In this document: piece by piece, positions 7,792-16,783 of the stretch | Position numbering within the stretch: position 1 is the stretch's first letter | Layout: every line of letters begins with the position of its first letter | Source of the DNA: Eisenbergiella sp963559585 | Lineage (GTDB): Bacteria > Bacillota > Clostridia > Lachnospirales > Lachnospiraceae | Direction: 5' to 3' | Assembly: GCA_963559585.1 (NCBI GenBank) | Contig: CAUWLJ010000005.1 | Location: forward strand, 4,620 to 68,619 | DNA length: 64,000 nucleotides | Notes under the pieces: model-generated | Databases searched by the model: none | Told to the model about the DNA's origin: nothing | The model's input: only the letters and a program-made list of their open reading frames with translations | Translations under genes and position numbers: made by a program

Positions 7792-10068
7792 TCAGGCCAT
7801 GATTTCCTTAATTCTCACATCCAGGGAGGTGAAGCGCCTGGCTTCGCTCTCATTGGCTATCATATCCCGCACCACCTGGCGGCTTCCCAGGATGGTCACG
7901 CAGCTTTTGGCCCGGGTCACTCCGGTATAGAGAAGGTTTCTGTTAAACAGCATCCGTGGGCCGCCCATCAGAGGCATAATCACCGCCGGATACTCGCTGC
8001 CCTGGGACTTGTGGATGGTGATGGCATAGGCAAGCTCCAGCTCGGAAAGCTGGTCGCAGGTATAGGTAACACGCCTGCCCTCGTCAAACTCCACCACCAC
8101 CGACTGGGCATACTCATCGATCTCCTTCAGGATCCCCATATCCCCATTGAAGATCCCAACGCCATGATCCACGGGTATGCCGTATTTACTCACAATCTCC
8201 CATTCCAGCTGGTAATTGTTCTTCGTCTGCATCACCTTGTCCCCCTCCCGGAAAAGAGTGAGCGGCGTCTGGTACTCCTTCTTTCCCTCCTCCTTCGGGT
8301 TCAGATAGGCCTGCAGGATCTGGTTCAGCGTCTCCACGCCCAGGCTTCCCTTGCGCATGGGTGTGAGCACCTGGATATCCAATGGGCCAGCCTTCACATA
8401 GCGGGGCATTTTTTCCCGGATCAGCAGGATCATATGCTTGTAGATCACCTGCACGTTGTCCCGTTCCAGGAAAAAGAAATCCCGGCTCTTATTGTCCAGC
8501 GCGATCTCCTCCCCCGCGTTGATCCGATGGGCGTTCACCACAATATCGCTCTCCACCGCCTGGCGGAAGATCTTTTTCAGCTCCACCACCGCAAAACGCC
8601 TGCTGGCGATCAGATCACGAAGCACCTGCCCCGGCCCCACGGAGGGAAGCTGGTTCACATCCCCCACCAGGATCAGCCGGGTTCCCGGCGTCAGCGCCTT
8701 TAAGAGGGATTGAAACAGGTAGATATCCACCATGGACATTTCATCCACGATCACCACGTCCGCCTCCAGAGGATTCTCCTCATTGCGCTCAAACCGGATC
8801 CTGCCGTTTCCCGGCGTATTTTCCTCCTCCGGCCTGCCGGAAAGCTCCAGCAGGCGGTGGATCGTCCTGGCCTCAAAGCCAGTGGTCTCCGTCATACGCT
8901 TCGCCGCCCGCCCTGTGGGCGCGGCCAGCAGAATATCCATACCTTCCTTCTCAAAATAACGGATGATGGTATTAATGGTGGTGGTTTTTCCGGTTCCGGG
9001 GCCTCCGGTGAGGATCATGACGCCCCGCCTGATGCATTCCAGCACCGCCTGCTTCTGAAGCTCCTCCAGTTCGATTCCCAGCTCCTGTGACAGCTTCTCT
9101 ATTCTGGCAGCCAGGCCGCCCATGGAGTCTTTGGCTAAACCGCCCGTGCAGACGCCTGCGCTGCCGTCAGGAAAGGCCATGGGAAGCGCCAGCTCCTCCA
9201 GCATTCTGGCACATGCCAGCTCCGCGTAGAAGGCAGCAGCACTGTACACACAGACCTCCTCCCCATTCTGACGGATCACCAGCTTCCTGTCCATTGCCAG
9301 GTTGGGGATCTGAATATCCACATATTCCTTCTCCAGCCCCAGCAGAGCCGCAGAGCGCTCTGTCAGCATATGGCGGGGCAGATAGGTATGTCCGTCCATG
9401 GAAGCGAGCTGGAGCGTATACAGAATACCGCTGCGGATGCGGAAATCCGAATCCGCATGAATCCCGATCCGTGCGGCCAGCTCATCTGCCCGTTTAAAGC
9501 CAACCCCGTCGATGTCCTCCGCCAGCCGGTAGGGATCCGTCTCCAGAATCCCGTACAGCTCCGCTCCGTAGGTCTTATAAATTTTCGCCGCAAGGGTATT
9601 GGAGATCCCGAACTTCTGAAGGTAGATCATGGCTGAGCGCACTCCCCGTTTTGCCTCCACCTGAGCGCTGATCTCCATGGCCTTCCGCTCGCTGATGCCC
9701 TTCACCTCCGAGAGACGCTCCGGCTCCTCTTCCATAATCCGAAAGGTATCCTCACCAAAGCGCTTCACGATCCGGGCCGCCAGGGAAGCCCCCACCCCTT
9801 TGATGGCCCCGGAGCCAAGATAGCGCTCCATGCTCCTTACATCCTCCGGAGCCACCTGCTCATAGCTTTCCACCTTGAACTGGTTCCCATACAGAGAATG
9901 CTCCACATAGCTTCCGGACAGCTCCAGATTCTCGCCCTCATCCAGCATCTGGAACAAACCAACGCAGGTCACAGGCTCCTCCCCGCTTCCCGACAGTTCA
10001 AAAACCGTGTAGCCGTTCTCTGCATTTCTGTAAATAATATGTTCCACGTATCCGTTGATCTTATCCAA
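7792..10068 (-). CDS. recD2: RecD-like 5'-3' DNA helicase (RecD2), TTG start
   Basis: Stand-alone superfamily 1 DNA helicase involved in repair and replication-fork maintenance in bacteria that lack or supplement RecBCD. The 758-residue form starts DKINGYVEHIIYRNAENGYTVF, the usual RecD2 N-terminus. It carries helix-hairpin-helix repeats (about residues 90-240), a Walker A loop (GGPGTGKTTTINTI), a Walker B region (VVIVDEMSMVDIYL) and C-terminal helicase motifs (AITIHKSQGSEYPAV, YTGVTRAK). The frame is open to an ATG at 10134. That extension lacks family similarity, while GGAGGAAAATCGTT stands directly before TTG at 10068, so TTG is the likely start. Confidence 0.93.
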   Translation of the reverse strand: MDKINGYVEHIIYRNAENGYTVFELSGSGEEPVTCVGLFQMLDEGENLELSGSYVEHSLYGNQFKVESYEQVAPEDVRSMERYLGSGAIKGVGASLAARIVKRFGEDTFRIMEEEPERLSEVKGISERKAMEISAQVEAKRGVRSAMIYLQKFGISNTLAAKIYKTYGAELYGILETDPYRLAEDIDGVGFKRADELAARIGIHADSDFRIRSGILYTLQLASMDGHTYLPRHMLTERSAALLGLEKEYVDIQIPNLAMDRKLVIRQNGEEVCVYSAAAFYAELACARMLEELALPMAFPDGSAGVCTGGLAKDSMGGLAARIEKLSQELGIELEELQKQAVLECIRRGVMILTGGPGTGKTTTINTIIRYFEKEGMDILLAAPTGRAAKRMTETTGFEARTIHRLLELSGRPEEENTPGNGRIRFERNEENPLEADVVIVDEMSMVDIYLFQSLLKALTPGTRLILVGDVNQLPSVGPGQVLRDLIASRRFAVVELKKIFRQAVESDIVVNAHRINAGEEIALDNKSRDFFFLERDNVQVIYKHMILLIREKMPRYVKAGPLDIQVLTPMRKGSLGVETLNQILQAYLNPKEEGKKEYQTPLTLFREGDKVMQTKNNYQLEWEIVSKYGIPVDHGVGIFNGDMGILKEIDEYAQSVVVEFDEGRRVTYTCDQLSELELAYAITIHKSQGSEYPAVIMPLMGGPRMLFNRNLLYTGVTRAKSCVTILGSRQVVRDMIANESEARRFTSLDVRIKEIMA

Positions 10069-10163
10069 AACGATTTTCCTCCGGCACAAAGCCGCCAGTT
10101 TTCGCTTCCCCTGTGAAAAAAGGGCGCCCCGCATGTGCGGAACGCCTTTTCAACCTTAACTCT

Positions 10164-10213
10164 GCAGCCGTTCAGCCGCGCCCCTGGGCAAATCCAAGCG
10201 GCTGAACCGCTGC
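10164..10213. repeat. Palindromic repeat (TTCAGCC family) after mreB
   Basis: Two 16-nt arms, GCAGCCGTTCAGCCGC (10164-10179) and GCGGCTGAACCGCTGC (10198-10213), are inverted copies with one mismatch around an 18-nt loop. The element abuts the mreB stop codon. Its GTTCAGCC-GCGCCC-GCAAA content resembles copies at 47396, 58461 and 63946. There is no U-run, so it is a repeat or processing hairpin more than a terminator. Confidence 0.7.
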
Positions 10214-11209
10214 TTAAACCTCATCCTTGTAGCCGCCCAGAAACTCCACATATTTTCCGGTTCCGATGGCCACTGCGGTCATGGGATCCTCCGCAGTCAT
10301 GGTGTTGATGCCTGTTCTGTCGCAGATCAGCTCCTCCAGCCCGTGAAGAAGGCTTCCGCCTCCGGTAAGCACAATACCCCTGTCCGCAATATCAGCTGCC
10401 AGCTCCGGGGGCGTGCGCTCCAGAACGCTGTGAATCGCCTCCACGATCTGCAGGGTGGGCTCTCTCAGCGCTTCCTCCGTCTCCTCAGAGGATACCTGCA
10501 CCGTCTTGGGCAGACCCGTCACCAGGTTACGCCCTCTCACATCCATAAACTCCGGCTCCGGTCTCTTATAAGCGGAACCGATCTTGATCTTAATATCCTC
10601 AGCCGTCCTCTCGCCGATCAGCAGGTTATGTTTCTTACGCATATAGCGCACCAGCGCCTCGTCAAAATCATCCCCGGCAATCTTGATGGAAGCGCTCACC
10701 ACAGTTCCCCCCAGGGAAATCACTGCAATATCAGAGGTTCCGCCCCCAATGTCCACGATCATGTTTCCGCAGGGCCTGGAAATATCAATACCGGCACCTA
10801 TGGCCGCCGCAATAGGCTCCTCGATGATGGAAACCTCCCTTGCGCCCGCCTGGTAGGTGGCATCCTCAACCGCCTTCTTCTCCACCTCGGTCACACCGCT
10901 GGGAACGCACACTGCAATCCTGGGCTTGCGGAAGGTTTTCCTTCCCAGAGCCTTCTGGATAAAATGCTTCAGCATCTTCTCGGTTACGGTATAATCGGAA
11001 ATCACACCCTGACGGAGCGGTCTTACCGCCACAATGTTGCCCGGTGTACGTCCAAGCATCAGCCTTGCGTCTTCACCGATCGCCTTAATCTTGTTCGTAT
11101 CCCTGTCAAAAGCCACAACGCTGGGCTCCTTGAGCACCACGCCCTTCCCTCTGATATATACCAGTATGCTGGCCGTGCCCAGATCAATTCCAATGTCCGT
11201 GTACTGCAT
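10214..11209 (-). CDS. mreB: Rod shape-determining protein, MreB/Mbl family
   Basis: Actin-like cytoskeletal ATPase that guides peptidoglycan synthesis along the cell cylinder. The 331-residue protein has the actin-fold phosphate loops GIDLGTASILVYI (N-terminal) and IVDIGGGTSDIAVISLGG, the connecting motif EEPIAAAIGAG, and the adenosine motif VLTGGGSLLHGLEE. GGAGGAAATT directly precedes the ATG at 11209; four more upstream codons are open but lack a site of their own. It is monocistronic by appearance, with a promoter about 80-105 bp upstream, and mreC/mreD are not adjacent, so it may be an Mbl-type paralogue. Confidence 0.93.
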   Translation of the reverse strand: MQYTDIGIDLGTASILVYIRGKGVVLKEPSVVAFDRDTNKIKAIGEDARLMLGRTPGNIVAVRPLRQGVISDYTVTEKMLKHFIQKALGRKTFRKPRIAVCVPSGVTEVEKKAVEDATYQAGAREVSIIEEPIAAAIGAGIDISRPCGNMIVDIGGGTSDIAVISLGGTVVSASIKIAGDDFDEALVRYMRKKHNLLIGERTAEDIKIKIGSAYKRPEPEFMDVRGRNLVTGLPKTVQVSSEETEEALREPTLQIVEAIHSVLERTPPELAADIADRGIVLTGGGSLLHGLEELICDRTGINTMTAEDPMTAVAIGTGKYVEFLGGYKDEV

Positions 11210-11287
11210 AATTTCCTCCATTCCAAATGAAGACAGCGCAGAAAAAAATCCGTTACCCTGTTATCCCTGCGCATTGCCGTCTCTGTT

Positions 11288-11315
11288 ATATTATGAACCA
11301 TTCCTGGCGAATCAA
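11288..11315 (-). promoter_or_regulatory. Putative mreB promoter
   Basis: Minus strand TTGATT (11310-11315), 16-bp spacer, TAATAT (11288-11293). The rest of the 11210-11530 gap is AT-rich, with no gene that I can support. Confidence 0.55.
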
Positions 11316-11530
11316 GCAAAAATTTTTATCTTTTCGCATTTCCTTCATATTGTTACTGTTCGCCGACAAACCCGCAAACAGCAGCTTCGTATTACCGATA
11401 TAATCAACTTGATATAACATCTCTTCCTTTTAAGCAGACTATACCGACTGTTATTATAACCTAAAAGAAAAGGGTTGGAAAGAGGTTTCATAAAATTTTA
11501 AGGTTTAACAGTAACAGTTCCGGTTCCAAT

Positions 11531-11619
11531 ACGTTGCACTGCCTTCGTCCCCTCCAGGCACGGCCCGTGCATCGAACCTGCCGCGGGCCGTACCTGGAGG
11601 GGACGAAGGCCCACAACGT
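11531..11619. repeat. 86-bp near-perfect palindrome after uvrA
   Basis: Two 27-nt arms (11541-11567 and 11584-11610) match as inverted repeats with one mismatch around a 16-nt loop. A further 6-bp pair, ACGTTG with CAACGT, closes the base. It starts two bases beyond the uvrA stop codon. No U-run follows on the minus strand. It may serve as a strong transcript end or 3' protector for uvrA, or be a palindromic mobile repeat. Confidence 0.8.
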
Positions 11620-11620
11620 T

Positions 11621-14482
11621 TCAGTGCCGGGCTTTCTCCAGCATCTTCCTGATATAGTGCCCTGTGTAGGAGCCCTCGCACTCCGCCACCTGCTCCGGGG
11701 TGCCCTGGGCGACCACAGTTCCCCCGCCATCGCCGCCCTCCGGGCCCATGTCGATGATGTAGTCAGCGGTCTTGATTACATCCAGGTTGTGTTCGATCAC
11801 TACTACGGTGTTGCCCCCGTCTGCCAGGCGGTGCAGGATCTCCACCAGCTTGTGCACATCCGCAAAATGGAGGCCGGTGGTGGGTTCATCCAGGATGTAG
11901 ATTGTTTTTCCGGTGCTCCTTTTGCTCAGCTCGGCGGCCAGCTTGATCCTCTGGGCTTCACCGCCGGAAAGGGTGGTGGAAGGCTGCCCCAGCTTCACAT
12001 AAGAAAGGCCCACGTCGTACAGCGTCTCGATCTTGCGCTTGATGCCTGGCACATTCTCAAAGAAGGGCACCGCTTCCTCTACCGTCATGTCAAGAACGTC
12101 GAAGATGCTTTTTCCCTTATATTTCACATCCAGGGTCTCCCGGTTGTAGCGTTTGCCGCCGCATACCTCGCAGGGCACGTACACATCGGGCAGGAAGTGC
12201 ATCTCAATCTTGATAATGCCGTCTCCGCCGCAGGCTTCACAGCGGCCGCCCTTCACATTAAAGCTGAAGCGTCCCTTCTTGTAGCCCTTGGCCTTGGCGT
12301 CCTGAGTGGAGGCGAACAGGTCGCGGATCATGTCGAATACCCCTGTATAGGTGGCAGGGTTGGAGCGGGGCGTCCGGCCGATAGGAGACTGATCGATGTC
12401 GATCACCTTGTCCAGAAGCTCCATTCCCTCGATCCCTTTGTTTTTTCCCGGAATGGTTCTGGCCCGATTCAGATCCCTGGCCAGGGTCTTGTACAGGATC
12501 TCGTTTACCAGGGAGCTTTTTCCGGATCCGGATACGCCTGTCACGCAGGTCAGCACGCCTGTGGGGAACTTCACATCCACATTCTTCAGATTGTTCTCGG
12601 CGGCTCCCTTCACCTTGATCCATCCGACGGGCTTACGCCTCTTATCAGGAACGGGAATAGCCAGCTCTCCGCTCAGATAGCGACCGGTAATGGAGGCCGG
12701 ATTCTTCATCAGCTCCTCCGCCGTGCCGCAGGCCACCACCTCTCCGCCGTGAGAGCCCGCCCCGGGGCCGATGTCCACCACATAATCGGCGGCCAGCATG
12801 GTATCCTCGTCATGCTCCACCACCAGCAGGGTATTTCCCAGATCCCGCAGGTTCTTCAGGGTATTGAGCAGCTTGTCGTTGTCCCTCTGGTGCAGGCCGA
12901 TGCTGGGCTCGTCCAGAATATAGCACACCCCAACCAGGCCGGAGCCGATCTGGGTAGCCAAACGGATTCTCTGGGCCTCGCCGCCGGAAAGGGTTCCTGT
13001 GCTTCTGGCAAGGGAAAGGTAATCCAGCCCCACATCCACCAGAAAGCCCACCCTGGCCCTGATCTCCTTCAGGATCTGTTTTCCGATCAGCTCCTGCTGA
13101 GGGGTAAGCTCCATCCGATCCAGGAAAGCTTTCAGGTTCCTGATGGACATGGAGGTGATCTCGTAAATGTTTTTCTCACACACCGTCACCGCAAGGGATT
13201 CCTTTTTCAGGCGCATTCCCCTGCAGACGGGGCAGGGCGTAATGCTCATGAAGCTCTCGTATTCCTGCTTGGAGGCTTCGGAAGCAGTCTCCCGGTAGCG
13301 TCTCTCCACACTTTTGACCAGTCCCTCAAAGGCCACCGGATAGACGCCCCGCCCTCTCTGGCCCTGGTAATGCACCTCCACCTCATGGCCGTTCGTGCCG
13401 TTGATCAGGATATTCTTCACCTTATCGCTGTAATCCTGAAAGGGTGTGTCCAGGCTGAAATCATACTCCCTGGCCAACGCTCTCAGGATCGCGTTGGTAA
13501 AGCTTCCCGGATCATTGCAGGACTGCCAGCCCATCACCGCGATGGCTCCCTCGTTAATGCTCCTTGTCTGGTCAGGAATCATCAGATTTACGTCAAATTC
13601 CATCCTGTAGCCCAGTCCGTAGCACTCCGGGCACGCGCCGAAGGGATTGTTGAAGGAAAAGCTTCTGGGCTCGATCTCATCCACGCTGATACCGCAGTCC
13701 GGACAGGAAAAGCTCTGGCTGAAGGTCATACTCTCCCCGCCGATCACGTCCACAAACAGAAGTCCCTCGGTCAGCGCCATCACGTTTTCAATGGAATCCG
13801 CCAGCCTGCGCTCGATTCCGGGCTTCACCACCAGACGGTCCACCACAATCTCTATATTGTGCTTGATGTTCTTGTCCAGCTTGATTTCTTCCGTCAGCTC
13901 GTACAGGCTTCCATCCACCCGCACGCGCACGTAGCCGCTGCGCCTGGCCCGGTCCAGCACCTTTTCATGCTGGCCCTTACGCCCGCGCACTACCGGGGCC
14001 AGAAGCTGGATCCTGCTGCCCTCCGGCAGGGATAGGATCTGATCCACCATCTGATCCACCGTCTGCTTTCTGATCTCCTTGCCGCACTTGGGACAGTGGG
14101 GCGTGCCGATGCGGGCATACAGAAGGCGGAAATAATCGTAAATCTCCGTCACCGTCCCCACAGTGGAGCGTGGATTGCGGTTGGTGGATTTCTGATCGAT
14201 GGAGATTGCCGGGGACAGCCCCTCGATCTTCTCCACGTTGGGCTTCTCCATCTGTCCCAGAAACTGTCTGGCATAGGAGGACAGGGATTCCATATAACGC
14301 CTCTGCCCCTCCGCATAGATGGTGTCAAAGGCAAGGGAAGACTTGCCGGAGCCGGAAAGCCCGGTAAGCACCACCAGCTCATTTCTTGGAATATCCACAT
14401 CCAGATTTTTCAGATTATGTTCATTGGCGCCCCGCACCTTAATGTACTCTCTGGGGCGCATTTTTGCGTTGGTCTGTTCCAT
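11621..14482 (-). CDS. uvrA: Excinuclease ABC subunit A
   Basis: DNA damage sensor of nucleotide excision repair; dimerises and loads UvrB. The 953-residue length is typical. Two ABC ATPase modules are visible: Walker A loops GLSGSGKSSLAFDT and GVSGSGKSSLVNEI, and signature motifs LSGGEAQRIRLATQIG and LSGGEAQRIKLAAELS. Zinc-finger CxxC pairs (CPKCGKE, CPVCRGM, CEACGGDG, CEVCGGKRYN) are in the expected places. The start MEQTNAKMRPREYIKVRGANEHNLKNL is preceded by GAGAGG. It lies 110 bp downstream of uvrB, the usual uvrB-uvrA arrangement in Firmicutes. No anomalies seen. Confidence 0.98.
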   Translation of the reverse strand: MEQTNAKMRPREYIKVRGANEHNLKNLDVDIPRNELVVLTGLSGSGKSSLAFDTIYAEGQRRYMESLSSYARQFLGQMEKPNVEKIEGLSPAISIDQKSTNRNPRSTVGTVTEIYDYFRLLYARIGTPHCPKCGKEIRKQTVDQMVDQILSLPEGSRIQLLAPVVRGRKGQHEKVLDRARRSGYVRVRVDGSLYELTEEIKLDKNIKHNIEIVVDRLVVKPGIERRLADSIENVMALTEGLLFVDVIGGESMTFSQSFSCPDCGISVDEIEPRSFSFNNPFGACPECYGLGYRMEFDVNLMIPDQTRSINEGAIAVMGWQSCNDPGSFTNAILRALAREYDFSLDTPFQDYSDKVKNILINGTNGHEVEVHYQGQRGRGVYPVAFEGLVKSVERRYRETASEASKQEYESFMSITPCPVCRGMRLKKESLAVTVCEKNIYEITSMSIRNLKAFLDRMELTPQQELIGKQILKEIRARVGFLVDVGLDYLSLARSTGTLSGGEAQRIRLATQIGSGLVGVCYILDEPSIGLHQRDNDKLLNTLKNLRDLGNTLLVVEHDEDTMLAADYVVDIGPGAGSHGGEVVACGTAEELMKNPASITGRYLSGELAIPVPDKRRKPVGWIKVKGAAENNLKNVDVKFPTGVLTCVTGVSGSGKSSLVNEILYKTLARDLNRARTIPGKNKGIEGMELLDKVIDIDQSPIGRTPRSNPATYTGVFDMIRDLFASTQDAKAKGYKKGRFSFNVKGGRCEACGGDGIIKIEMHFLPDVYVPCEVCGGKRYNRETLDVKYKGKSIFDVLDMTVEEAVPFFENVPGIKRKIETLYDVGLSYVKLGQPSTTLSGGEAQRIKLAAELSKRSTGKTIYILDEPTTGLHFADVHKLVEILHRLADGGNTVVVIEHNLDVIKTADYIIDMGPEGGDGGGTVVAQGTPEQVAECEGSYTGHYIRKMLEKARH

Positions 14483-14592
14483 ATATTCCTCTCTTCCGCC
14501 GCGGCGGCGGCTTCTTTGGGTTACTGTTCACAGCAGCCTCAAACGCCTGCTGTCTGAGGCGCAGGAGCATGATAATCGTTCATCCACAGTGG

Positions 14593-16581
14593 TCATTCTT
14601 TTATTTTCTCCAGCGTAAGCTTCAGCTCCACCATCCTGTCACGCAGCTCGGCGGCTGCCTCGAAGTTCAGCTCGGCGGCTGCCTTCTTCATCTTCTTCTG
14701 CACCTCTGCGATCAGTTTGGTCAGCTCCTGCTCGTCCATAGACTCCGGATCCTTCTCAAAGGCAGCCTCTTCCTTCGCGATTTCTTTGGAAATGCTGATC
14801 AGGTCGCGGACGCTCTTTTTGATGGACTGGGGCGTGATGCCATGCTCCTCGTTGTACTTCTTCTGAATTTCCCGCCTGCGGTTGGTCTCGTCGATGGCGC
14901 GGCGCATGGAATCCGTGATGGTGTCGGCATACATGATCACATGGCCGTCCACATTTCTGGCGGCCCTGCCGATGGTCTGGATCAGGGACGTCTCAGAGCG
15001 CAGGAAGCCCTCCTTATCAGCGTCGATAATGGCAACCAGGGAAATCTCGGGAATATCCAGCCCCTCCCTGAGCAGATTGATTCCCACCAGCACATCGAAC
15101 ACATCCAGACGCATATCCCGGATGATCTCAGCCCGCTCCAGCGTATCAATGTCAGAATGGAGGTATTTGACACGGATCCCCACCTCCCGCATGTAATCGG
15201 TGAGATCCTCCGCCATCCTCTTGGTGAGTGTGGTCACCAGCACCTTCCTGTGCTGCTCCGTCTCCTTCCTCACTTCTCCCACCAGATCATCGATCTGCCC
15301 CTCCACAGGACGGACGAAAATCTCAGGATCCAGAAGCCCGGTGGGACGGATGATCTGTTCCGCCCGATTCAGCTCATGGCTTGCCTCATATTCCGAAGGA
15401 GTGGCCGACACGAAAAGCATCTGATCGATGTGGGACTCAAATTCCTCAAAATTCAACGGCCGGTTGTCCAGAGCCGACGGCAGGCGGAAGCCATATTCCA
15501 CCAGGGTGTTTTTACGCGACCGGTCGCCTGCAAACATTCCTCTGATCTGGGGGATCGTCATGTGGGACTCGTCTATGATAATCAGGAAATCATCCTGAAA
15601 AAAGTCCAAAAGCGTCATAGGCGGTTCCCCCGGGGCCGAACCGTTCAGATGCCTGGAGTAGTTCTCGATGCCGGAGCAGAAGCCCGTCTCCCGAAGCATC
15701 TCAATATCAAAATTGGTGCGCTCCGAGATCCTCTGGGCCTCCAGCAGCTTGTCCTCCCCCTTGAAATACCGGATCCGTTCTTCCAGCTCCGCCTCAATAT
15801 TTTCACAGGCAGCGTTGATCTTCTCCTGGGAGACCACGTAATGGGAGGCCGGGAAAATGGCGATATGCTCCAGCGTCCCCACCAGCTGGCCGTTCAGCGG
15901 ATCCACCTCTCCTATTCTGTCTATTTCATCTCCGAAAAATTCCACCCGGATCAGATAATCGCTGCCCTGGGCCGGGTTGATCTCCAAAACGTCTCCCCGG
16001 ACGCGGAAGCACCCGCGTCCCAGATCCATATCGTTCCTGTCATACTGGATCCCGATCAGCTCCCGGATCACCTCGTCCCTGTCCTTGGTCATGCCCGGGC
16101 GTAAGGATACGATCATATCCTTGTACTCATCCGGGCTTCCCAGGCCGTAAATACAGGAAACGCTGGCCACCACGATCACATCCTTCCGCTCTGCCAGGGA
16201 AGCCGTGGCAGACAGGCGGAGCTTGTCGATCTCGTCGTTGATGGAGGAATCCTTGGCAATGTAGGTATCCGAAGACGGGACGTAGGCTTCGGGCTGGTAG
16301 TAATCGTAATAGCTCACAAAATACTCCACCGCGTTCTCCGGGAAGAATTCCTTGAACTCGCCGTAGAGCTGGCCAGCCAGCGTCTTGTTATGGGCGATGA
16401 TCAGGGTGGGCTTGTTCAGCGCCTGAATCACATTCGCCATGGTAAAGGTCTTGCCGGAGCCGGTGACGCCCAGAAGGGTCTGGAACTGGCAGCCCTGCTT
16501 GAAACCCTCCACAAGCTCGGCGATGGCCTGGGGCTGATCGCCGGTGGGCTGGAATTCACTGTGTAATTTGAAATGATCCAT
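14593..16581 (-). CDS. uvrB: Excinuclease ABC subunit B
   Basis: Helicase-like damage-verification subunit of nucleotide excision repair. The 663-residue protein starts MDHFKLHSEFQPTGDQPQAI. It has Walker A GVTGSGKTFTMANVI, the beta-hairpin region YYDYYQPEAYVPSSDTYIAKD, the DEAD-box-like IIDESHMT motif, helicase motif VI QTIGRAARN, and a C-terminal UVR domain (LIAEVQKKMKKAAAELNFEAAAELRDRM) that contacts UvrC and UvrA. The frame is open 14 codons further upstream, but GAGGAGGTTTTT directly precedes ATG at 16581. The upstream gene is an AT-rich unknown on the same strand. Confidence 0.98.
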   Translation of the reverse strand: MDHFKLHSEFQPTGDQPQAIAELVEGFKQGCQFQTLLGVTGSGKTFTMANVIQALNKPTLIIAHNKTLAGQLYGEFKEFFPENAVEYFVSYYDYYQPEAYVPSSDTYIAKDSSINDEIDKLRLSATASLAERKDVIVVASVSCIYGLGSPDEYKDMIVSLRPGMTKDRDEVIRELIGIQYDRNDMDLGRGCFRVRGDVLEINPAQGSDYLIRVEFFGDEIDRIGEVDPLNGQLVGTLEHIAIFPASHYVVSQEKINAACENIEAELEERIRYFKGEDKLLEAQRISERTNFDIEMLRETGFCSGIENYSRHLNGSAPGEPPMTLLDFFQDDFLIIIDESHMTIPQIRGMFAGDRSRKNTLVEYGFRLPSALDNRPLNFEEFESHIDQMLFVSATPSEYEASHELNRAEQIIRPTGLLDPEIFVRPVEGQIDDLVGEVRKETEQHRKVLVTTLTKRMAEDLTDYMREVGIRVKYLHSDIDTLERAEIIRDMRLDVFDVLVGINLLREGLDIPEISLVAIIDADKEGFLRSETSLIQTIGRAARNVDGHVIMYADTITDSMRRAIDETNRRREIQKKYNEEHGITPQSIKKSVRDLISISKEIAKEEAAFEKDPESMDEQELTKLIAEVQKKMKKAAAELNFEAAAELRDRMVELKLTLEKIKE

Positions 16582-16591
16582 AAAAACCTCC

Positions 16592-16783
16592 TCATATATC
16601 GAAAAATCTCTCATGCTCATCACAACTATAAAAAATAAGAAAAGTAATAGAATTATTAGTTACATTTACACTAGACTTTCCATCTTTTAATAAAATATCA
16701 TACCCCAAAAATTCTACCGTACTTCCATCTCCTTCAACTGTCGGTCTAGATTCATCTTTTTTTCTTTCCCTGCCACATTTCAC
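16592..16783 (-). CDS. Possible small overlapping ORF (63 aa), uncertain
   Basis: A 63-codon frame begins with GTG at 16783, which overlaps the TGA stop of the upstream gene (GTGA), a typical translational-coupling junction, and ends just before uvrB. The product is hydrophilic with one short hydrophobic patch (NSITFLIFYS). It has no recognisable domain and shares the AT-rich composition of the two genes upstream. It could be a genuine small member of that cluster, the remnant of a third paralogue, or chance. I give it low confidence because the only support is the junction and the composition. Confidence 0.25.
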   Translation of the reverse strand: MKCGRERKKDESRPTVEGDGSTVEFLGYDILLKDGKSSVNVTNNSITFLIFYSCDEHERFFDI

